A stretch of DNA of 64,000 bases. It comes from Oegoconia quadripuncta (Eukaryota > Arthropoda > Insecta > Lepidoptera > Autostichidae). The notes under the pieces were generated by a model. It was not told the origin of the DNA. It saw only the letters and a program-made list of their open reading frames with translations, and did no database searches. The translations under genes and the position numbers were made by a program. This document shows, piece after piece, positions 57,091 through 64,000 of the stretch; position 1 is the first letter of the stretch, and the number at the start of each line of letters is the position of its first letter. Location of the stretch: positions 30,064,836 through 30,128,835 of the forward strand of contig OX438748.1 in NCBI GenBank assembly GCA_949316235.1, read 5' to 3'.

Positions 57091-58373
57091 TGAAGAGCAG
57101 GGACACATTTCTCTATTTTACAACGTTTTTACCGTTCCAGCGGAACGTTTATGGTTTGGTTTTGCTGCTGTAAAAAATTGCATCGCGCTATTTGTATTCG
57201 ACTGCGGTGAAGCCAAAAAAGGAAGATTATTTCTGATCATGCAACACGTTTAAAGCTTACCACGAGTATTGGAAAATACTAGGCTAATTTCCTATCAAAT
57301 GATTAGCGCGATTTGAAAAGTTGGTAAAGTAACGTTTTTGTTATGGTCTAGTTTTGGTATTGTCGTTCAAACATTGCGTGATAGGCCTCCAGGGGGTTAA
57401 TTTAAACGCTCTTCTGCGGGAAGCGTAAGTGGACGTGAGCGGCTACCTATTCGCATTCTTTCGCAAATTCTCGTATGAATTGTAGACAAATCTAATTTCT
57501 GATTTGAAAAGCCCGGTATTAGCAATTTTATAATGATGGTTTTGGCAATGTGTTTGGTATTTGTTTGAGAAAATCATAAAACTATCTACTTATGTTTGTT
57601 TACTAAGACTACTGTTGATACTCCACATTAGACGAAGGTTTGGTATTGTCGCATTGCGACACCGCACGCTAGATCAATTTCTAAACTATTAACAAACAGA
57701 GATGAGTTCAGATCTGTTCAACCGAAAACAATCAGGACCTGTTTAATTTGCCATCCGAAGCACGGAAACACTCGTACTCCAAGGACAGACCGCGCCACGT
57801 CACTTAACTTCTCTAATCGAAAACTAATATCGAATTGGACTGCACCATGAGTGGTTGTTTTTAATTGAAAGCAATCAATCAGTCAAGTCAGTGACTTTAA
57901 CAGGACTGTCACAAATCATTAAATTATTTATGTGAGAGAGTATTTCAAAATGTTCGCCATTTTAAATCGATCCAGATAGTATACAAGTCATTCGAATCGT
58001 TTACTATTCAGTATTAGAATTACAATACTTGGTACTACTTATCGGACTTAATTAATTTTCTACTTAATCAAGTTAATGGCGTGTTTCTTTAATTAATGAA
58101 CGTTTTCTAAGCCATTTCAAGGGATTGACTGTTACGAGCCGATTCCGCTTGGTGGACACGGAATTATTTTATAGTACCTATTAAAATGAATCAAAATATT
58201 TGCTCAAAGCTCACGAATATGTTTTTATCATTACATTTATGGCTTTTTACATGTGAGTGCTTACATAGTTATAATTTGCTGGTTGGTATCCATATCCTTG
58301 CACCATTTTCCTTATTCCACTCTCCAAATATATTTATTATAGATAAATTTATTATGCATGGTCTCTTTAATGC
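57091..58373. other. Intergenic DNA, no supported gene
   Basis: A frame at 58186-58482 starts with a hydrophobic N-terminus but runs into repeat sequence; it is not supported as a gene. Confidence 0.35.
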
Positions 58374-58680
58374 CCAAGCGGTGATCAGTTCTTCGAGCTG
58401 TGCCCTGCCACTGACATTTTTTTTTTTTTTTTTTTGTGATTTTCGTTCGCCAACGGATTTCTTCATTCCTGATTCTCCATAGCTCTTTGGGTGACTTAGA
58501 GGTTTCTTATGAGTACTGGATGCAGAACCGATCGCTCTGGGAATTAAGGCTAAAATTTTGATCTCTTAATTTCCATTTTCCAAACATGACGCCGAAATTT
58601 GTTTCATCATCATCATATCAGTCATAGGACGTCCAGTGCTGACACACCTCCCCCAGATGGTTTAGCAGATTCACGTCACT
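58374..58680 (-). mobile_element. RTE-like LINE fragments, short
   Basis: 58380-58495 (ctgtgccctgccactgacat ... ccaacggatttcttcattcc) and 58605-58660 (catatcagtcataggacgtc) are small pieces of the RTE-like family seen at 40640-41190, with a T run between them. Confidence 0.45.
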
Positions 58681-59142
58681 TGCAACATGAAAATCTTAAT
58701 TTCCATTTTCTACACTTCCTCCATTTTCTATCGCACAACTATGTGAGGCGACATAGATAGTTTCTCGTGTCTCAAATCTGTCTTATCGTAGCGTAACTAG
58801 ACAGATTAAGAAATTTATAGACACATTGCTATATAAATGCTTAACAAGATTATTACATTCTTGAATCATAATCTAGTCAGCCTAAGTTGTGTTAGCCGTG
58901 CTGAACCCATAAATCCTCGCAGTTTCTTTCCTTCGACCTTTCCAGTCACAATCAAATTCTTTAAATTTTCATTGTTTATGACAAAATGTGTAACTTTAGA
59001 CTTTTTTAGATGCTCTATGTGCGTACTATCAATACGAGGCTGGCGCACAAATTATGCCGGCTCTTCAAGAAAGTATGCCAAAGAGAAGTTCAAACGTGCC
59101 ACTTCCTGATTATCGGGAAAAACTAATTATCAGGTACCTACT
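58681..59142. other. Intergenic DNA, no supported gene
   Basis: No supported feature. Confidence 0.3.
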
Positions 59143-59385
59143 TAGATAGATAAAGCGTTTATTTGCATATTACAGAAACACATACAAAAATATTCGACGC
59201 AACAATCATTCTTCTTGGTTATTCTTACAAAATGTAGCCTTATTTCACAGTAATAAAAATAAAAACAAAAATTAAGTACAACTGTTACAACTTATAATAG
59301 AGTTGTAAGTGTATCTGTACTACAAATGAGCCATCGTTCAGTGTGGATCCTCACCTATAGCGGTAAGACACTGATTTGCCCTGCG
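59143..59385 (-). mobile_element. LINE 3'-end fragment (family C)
   Basis: On the minus strand it ends with aataaacgctttatctatct. The body matches 9455-9622 closely (attacagaaacacatacaaa, agtacaactgttacaactta). Confidence 0.5.
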
Positions 59386-60199
59386 AGAGAAAGCGAGGGT
59401 AGGATACTAGTGCAAAAAAATTCAATAACAACCATAAGTGTGTATTCTATACCTAAAGATCTTACTTATGAAGCAATTGCATATTGAATACGAATGGGTT
59501 CAACCACGGACCATGCACAAAGAGGACCTGGCGCAATACATCTTTGTAGTTCCGCCACTGCTCGCTAGATCAACACTACTATATTGAAAATAAAATTAGG
59601 TATAAACGTGTAAAATTATACTGAATCAGTGGCAGTGATTTTCCGAATAAATTCTTACAAATCGAAATGCAAACCTAATAAGGTTAAAAAGAAGCATTGC
59701 AAACTCACAAAATCATTGTTTTCTTTTTTAATTTAAATAATGTAATTAAAACTAAAAAGGAATACCTGACACACTTTAAAATTTTTTGGGTATTGATACA
59801 AACTCACAAGCGCGGTTGTCATTCAGCCCGTCAGTAATTTTATGACTACCTGCAAAAACTAGTCCAATCCTGTTTTTATTTGAATATTATATGTTGTTGT
59901 TGCTTTTTCATTTCGCCGGGCTCTACATACATTGGGATGCTGCTACCCGGGATCCACAAAAGATTACTTCGGGTACGTATCAGAATCTATATAAAAATTC
60001 ATAACTTTAGAAAACATAAATTTAGATACCAAAATTCAACACTACTTATATCGACTAAATTGTTAAAATAAAATAAAAAAAAATCAAAATTACATAATTC
60101 CTCCTTTTTCTTCGATCTAAAGTTATGTAATTTAATTTTATAGATTCTGATTTGCATCCGTTGTATGCTTTAGCATTTAATTTTGTTTTTCTCTTGCAG
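59386..60199. other. Probable 5' flank or intron of the Kazal gene
   Basis: No repeat or confident exon is present. A candidate first exon is 59891-59972: ATG, then LLLLFHFAGLYIHW and on to ITS, ending before a gtacgt donor. It is hydrophobic at the start like a signal peptide. Its phase joins the Kazal exon only if an AG two bases later (60200-60201) is used as acceptor. The rest is unassigned. Confidence 0.3.
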
Positions 60200-60371
60200 A
60201 GCCGGAGAAACGACGACTGAAGAAGTGAAACATTGTGTTTGTTCAAAAATCTACGACCCAGTATGTGCTACGAACAAGAAATCTTATTACAACACATGCC
60301 AGTTTGAATGTGAAGTAGGGAAGAATGATTCAGTTGCAATAAAGCATCAAGGGAATTGTATACCGTTCTAA
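60200..60371 (+). CDS. Kazal-type serine protease inhibitor, terminal exon
   Basis: This exon encodes a single Kazal domain, a small secreted inhibitor that blocks serine proteases through a reactive loop. After the acceptor tctcttgcag the peptide begins AGETTTEEVKHC. The six cysteines follow the Kazal pattern: CVC, then YDPVCAT (C3), SYYNTCQFEC (C4 and C5) and HQGNC (C6), ending IPF and TAA. The C3 to C4 spacing with Y and N before C4 is typical, and C1 and C2 are separated by one residue, as in short insect Kazal proteins. The P1 residue is probably the one two after C2. The exon starts in the last position of a codon, so an upstream exon with the signal peptide is required. AATAAA follows at about 60391. 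Single-domain Kazal proteins in moths act in immunity, silk or gut; which applies here is unknown. Confidence 0.85.
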
Positions 60372-60390
60372 GAAATTAAAATGTCGAACA

Positions 60391-60396
60391 CAATAA
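60391..60396 (+). terminator. Polyadenylation signal of the Kazal gene
   Basis: AATAAA lies about 20 nt after the TAA and is followed by an A-rich run. Confidence 0.55.
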
Positions 60397-61099
60397 ATTT
60401 TAAAAAAAGATCATCATTTTCCATCAAGTGAGATGTCTACCTGTTTATACACCACCGGTCTCCAGTTTATCGTAAAGAAATATAAAATATTGTAATACGA
60501 TTCTTACCTTCATTATTATTTTGAGTCTCTAATATTTGTTGCTACAAGCATGGGAGAGAACTGAAATACTAAATCTGTCTACCCTCAAAGTTCTTAGAAA
60601 TATACAAAAAGTAACATTAATTTTAGAAAAAAACTGATATTTTGTCTAATTGGTGTTGTGTAGTTTCTGAACCCATGCTTTGTTGATGCAGAGCATAGGT
60701 GTTATGGTGCGTTTCCACTCAAGCGGCCTATAATAATGTCTACAGTTGATTTCGTCCAGTGGCGTGTCCAAATCTATGTTCGTCATTGGATAAATTAAGA
60801 TTTATTTTTAAATACAGAATTTTAAAAAATCGCTCTACCTGCACTCGAGAGGTCTAACAGCTACTTATAATATTATATTTTCTAATTAGCTTTGATGGGG
60901 GTTATTTTCCAGAATTGATGAAGATGATATATTTTGGGTGATTCTTACTTAAATTATTTTGATAAATAAACTTAGACAGCTAAGGATTACCTAAATTATA
61001 TAATCCTAAGTATATCTGTTACTGCTATCTTTCTTTGGCCGTATTACTTAATAAATCCGTCTATTATTCTATCCCTCTCCTACTTGCACGCCTACACAT
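60397..61099. other. Intergenic DNA, no supported gene
   Basis: AT-rich. No supported feature. Confidence 0.35.
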
Positions 61100-61312
61100 T
61101 TAACAGTCGCTCGCTAATGCGAACATACGTGGTAATGATAGTTGGGCAAGGACATCGAATGATGATTTAGAGGTCAACCTGGCCAGTTCGTCATCGGTGT
61201 TGAGATCCTTCGCAAGGCACCCGCGCAGCCCGGTCGTCTGGACTAACCCAGCACGTGGCGTCATAACGTTATCCTCGAGAAAGGTGAAGATAGTGAGAAT
61301 TTGTTCGGACAT
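61100..61312 (-). CDS. Unidentified minus-strand open frame (70 codons)
   Basis: The frame starts MSEQILTIFTFLEDNVMTPR, continues with LRGCLAKDLNTDDELARL and ends FALASDC and stop. Its base composition is more GC-rich than the surroundings and it has the look of a coding segment, but no domain is recognised. It begins just after the candidate terminal exon at 61351-61453 and its AATAAA, so it would be a separate gene or a relic. Confidence is low. Confidence 0.22.
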   Translation of the reverse strand: MSEQILTIFTFLEDNVMTPRAGLVQTTGLRGCLAKDLNTDDELARLTSKSSFDVLAQLSLPRMFALASDC

Positions 61313-61350
61313 TATTTAATTTATTATTCTAGAGAAATTTTCGGATGCAC

Positions 61351-61453
61351 TACCGGTAGTTGCCCTTCAGCAGAATCTTCAGGAAACTCGTCAGCCCGCC
61401 AATCGAGTCGTCATCACCAGGAAGCTGTCTGAACGGGACCTTAAAAATCTGCA
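61351..61453 (-). CDS. Candidate terminal exon of an unidentified minus-strand gene
   Basis: On the minus strand, after a possible acceptor (accgttctgcag), an open frame reads IFKVPFRQLPGDDDSIGGLT then SFLKILLKGNYR and TAG. About 20 nt later comes aataataaatt, containing a polyadenylation hexamer. An exon with a stop and then AATAAA at this spacing is what a 3'-terminal exon looks like. I do not recognise the protein, and no upstream exon was found within 61454-62121. Confidence 0.3.
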
Positions 61454-62121
61454 GAACGGTAAGCGTGCACTCATATTCCTCTTGTTAACGCACCCTTGAA
61501 TCCACCCTCATTTAAAATTTAATATACAGTCCACTTTTATCGATTTCCGACAGCAAGGGCTGTCGGTAATAAGTAAGGACTTATTTTCAACAGATCTACC
61601 ATAATTTTTGCTCGGCTTAATACTATAAACCGCTTTTTTTTTTCTTTATTTGGTGTTTCAAGCACCATCCCGCAACATTATCCTTCTACAAATAATTAGG
61701 AATTTTAAGATTATGTATTACACTACAAAAATTATATATTTTTACTGGATTATTATTGATTTTAATAGACACATTAGGTAATTATATCACGACAAAAGCT
61801 ACTTAAACATTATCCTAGAGAATTAGCTCAACTAGTGTTAACAAATTTACCAAGAAAGTGTAAGGAAACTTTCGCATTGTAATAACATTTTCACGAAGTT
61901 AAAATAGTTATGGCACTTGAAACCGTTATCGCGTGGGGACAAGACATTAAACAAAAACTGGATAGTTTTTATAGGATAGCTCTATTAAAGCTAAGGAGTT
62001 TTCTTTAATTTTATTCTGAAAATGAAGTTTGAGTTTCGAACAGTCGCATTTGGAACGCAGGGCAATTTTAGAATTAATTAATACATACAAGGAACAACCA
62101 CCACCAAAAACATTTATAGAC
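61454..62121. other. Intergenic DNA, no supported gene
   Basis: No supported feature. Confidence 0.3.
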
Positions 62122-62450
62122 TTTTTTTATGAACAACGGATTGGTACTTGACCTCAATCACACCACATTAAGTGAAGATGAGGTTAAAAGTGGAAGCGTA
62201 TTTACCCGGAAACTCCAACACATTTGGGGACTGGCTATCTTAACACTGACAACCGGACCACAACAATGCTATTTAACATTGCTGCTTGGCGGCAGATTTA
62301 GATAAGATGGTGGTAGCTAGCCAGGCGGACATTTTAAATACCCTACCACCAACCAAACTGAGCACTTAAACATGTACCCCGCTGGGGATCGAACCCGCTA
62401 CCTCCGAAACGTAAACCCAATGTTGTTTACATTGAGCCACGGAGGCGGTT
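62122..62450 (-). mobile_element. SINE-A copy 10, full length
   Basis: Head (aaccgcctccgtggctcaat, cgggttcgatccccag), body, tail and short A tract on the minus strand. Confidence 0.8.
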
Positions 62451-62757
62451 AGCGGTTTAGACATTCACATAACCCCCATTAGTTCACCCCTATTATGTGT
62501 ACATTTTCTGTATATTTCGAAAGGTGAGCGGATGTTGTTTCAAGCATTAATCTTTCAATGATTGGTACACCCATACGCTTTAGTTTGGGATATTTTGACC
62601 ACCCTATTAGGGGTAAAGGTCTACTATACACTGGTTTCTATTTAATTTGGGACCTACTTTGGGAATCTCAGTCTCAGGATCATTTTATTAATGAGGCCCT
62701 ATAGTACACAACTACTACTACTACTACTAATGTAGTTCCAACTCTACGTAGTAGAAT

Positions 62758-62761
<4 letters not shown>
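62451..62761. repeat. Repeat D copy
   Basis: About 62470-62640 (tgtacattttctgtatatttc, tagtttgggatattttgacc, ggggtaaaggtct) belongs to repeat D. The rest has no supported feature. Confidence 0.4.
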
Positions 62762-62832
<71 letters not shown>

Positions 62833-62846
62833 CTGTGTGTCTGTGT

Positions 62847-62944
<98 letters not shown>
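62762..62944. repeat. GT microsatellite
   Basis: A (GT)n run of about 170 bp with scattered GTCT interruptions and a GTAT end. It generates false open frames on both strands. Confidence 0.95.
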
Positions 62945-62964
62945 TCGTTTCTTTGGCGGATCCT

Positions 62965-63085
62965 GTAGCCTCAACGGCTTAAGAAATTTCAAAGCGCATG
63001 GTGTCTTTAGATTCGTACCCGGAGTGTCATAGGATACATTTTATGTTAAAAAATCCAATATGAGACCCGCAGAATACAAAATGGC
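62965..63085 (-). repeat. Dispersed repeat (inverted relative to 1-100 and 1672)
   Basis: gtgtcataggatacatttta and aaaaaatccaatatgagacc are the inverse of the text at 1672-1740. See that entry. Confidence 0.5.
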
Positions 63086-63400
63086 GATATGTGTTTAATT
63101 ACTTAGACGATCTAATGATATTCTGCCAATAATGTTTGTCTCGTAATAAGTGAAACTTTAAGGGTTCCTTTTGTATGTTTTAAGGTATGCCTATAAATAT
63201 ATATCCCTAAAAATTGGTTAAAGCTTTTCATACACTTGTCATTAGAGTTCCGTAGCCAATTAATAGTAACTTAACTAAAATTTTTGAAATAAACGGCAAT
63301 ATCATAAACCTCCATGCCACAGTAAAAGGAAAAGGAACAGTAGGACATCTTAATACAAACAGCCGAAAAGCGCGTTATACCTACGCGCCTCGAAGTCTCT
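63086..63400. other. Intergenic DNA, no supported gene
   Basis: No supported feature. Confidence 0.3.
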
Positions 63401-63473
63401 GCATATCTCAGCATACCTCAGCATACCTCAGCATACCTCAGCATACCTCAGCATACCTCAGCATACCTCAGCA
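63401..63473. repeat. 10-bp tandem array (GCATACCTCA)n
   Basis: Seven units; the first has one change. It is followed by gcaaccacca. Confidence 0.9.
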
Positions 63474-63722
63474 ACCACCAGTCGCGAGTGCGGGCCGCTC
63501 CGGCGAAATTTATCGATATCTGTACTTAATTATGACATGACGATATAAACTGTGTTTTTCGGAGTATGGATGTCTCAATTCTTCAATGTTCAAAAGTGAG
63601 TTTATCTCTAAAGAGATCTCTTCCAGGAAACCTTCTGGAGGTTAGAGATGTTACAGGGTAACAAATGAAAAAAATGCGGAACCAAAAACTTATATACGTG
63701 TAATAATAGACTATTTATTTAT
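63474..63722. other. Intergenic DNA with a LINE-UTR-like piece
   Basis: 63598-63650 (gtttatctctaaagagatct, cttccaggaaacc) matches the LINE 3' fragments at 42350. Confidence 0.35.
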
Positions 63723-64000
63723 ATAACGACGACCTGTTTGGTGTAGTGGTTAGCAACTCTGACCACTATACCAAAAGGTTGCGGGTTCGAATCCCGCTAG
63801 GGGCATACTTTTGTGTGATGAATACGGACATGTGTACCCGAGTTATGGATGTTTTCATTTATAATATGTATTTATTTACAAAAAAAATGTATTTATGTAG
63901 TATATCAACCATATGGTATCCACAAGACAAGCCTATAGTTTCTTACTGTGGAACTAGATGGCGCTGTGTGTATATCTAAGGATATTTATTTATGCCCGAC
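63723..64000 (+). mobile_element. SINE-B copy 7, full head, reaches the window end
   Basis: The head is complete: cgacgacctgtttggtgtag, tggttagcaactctgaccac, and B box cgggttcgaatcccgct. It is followed by gatgaatacggacatgtg, the body with gtatatcaaccatatggtat and ggaactagatggcgctgtgt, and the start of the TATT tail. It serves as the reference for the other SINE-B copies. Confidence 0.8.

Noticed and set aside
60183..60199. Kazal protein starting upstream of 60200 as one exon
   Set aside because: No ATG is present in frame; the stretch is the polypyrimidine tract and acceptor of an intron.
62744..63032. Cys/Val and Thr/His repeat proteins
   Set aside because: They are translations of the GT microsatellite on both strands.
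63723..63800. tRNA gene from the A/B-box-like sequence (also at 3453, 14852, 31079, 62440)
   Set aside because: The same sequence recurs with SINE bodies and tails, often truncated or mutated; these are SINE heads, not tRNA genes.

Overview
The window looks like AT-rich nuclear DNA from a moth or butterfly. It has short-intron genes split over four small exons, no operons, and a dense layer of transposable-element debris. Several repeat types are ones I associate with Lepidoptera: tRNA-headed SINEs, RTE-like and jockey/CR1-like LINE fragments, and repeats carrying a 'cgcgacttcgtccgcg' hairpin. No rRNA gene, true tRNA gene, CRISPR array or prokaryotic gene is supported. The species cannot be named from the sequence.

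The clearest protein-coding content is a tandem cluster of insect gustatory receptors on the + strand, in the first 10.5 kb. The last exon of an upstream receptor lies at 1186-1358. A complete four-exon receptor spans 2335-4553 (360 aa). A second receptor spans 7029-10386. All share exon lengths and phases (about 680, 78, 148 and 173 nt) and end in the family's TM7 signature TYFIVI(V/I)QF. The second receptor has two tandem copies of its final exon (9833-9996 and 10214-10386), each with its own splice acceptor and stop. Between the two receptors, a 176-bp piece of intron 2 plus exon 3, only 3 bases different from the second receptor, sits inside a block rich in cgatag palindromes that may be a hAT-like element that captured it.

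From about 10.5 kb to 59 kb I find almost only mobile elements and unassigned intergenic DNA. The best-defined are: a 2,050-bp Tc1/mariner-type transposon (49195-51244) with TA duplication, TIRs and a transposase broken by one extra A, inserted into a LINE fragment whose unoccupied relatives are elsewhere in the window; an 808-bp solo LTR (29159-29966) inside a SINE inside a MITE; four copies of a ~420-bp TA-flanked MITE; a GC-rich, hairpin-rich 1.37-kb retroelement (52198-53564) with a 15-bp target duplication inside a SINE; about a dozen copies of one tRNA-derived SINE and about nine of another; degenerate RT and RNase-H LINE fragments; and several foldback or palindromic structures.

Near the right end are the terminal exon of a small secreted Kazal-type protease inhibitor (60200-60371, +) and a weaker candidate terminal exon on the minus strand (about 61351-61453). 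Then follow a long GT microsatellite and a SINE running off the window end.

The receptor cluster and the Kazal exon are the only parts I would treat as host genes. The rest is best read as layered insertion history. All identities are judged by eye; no search was run.
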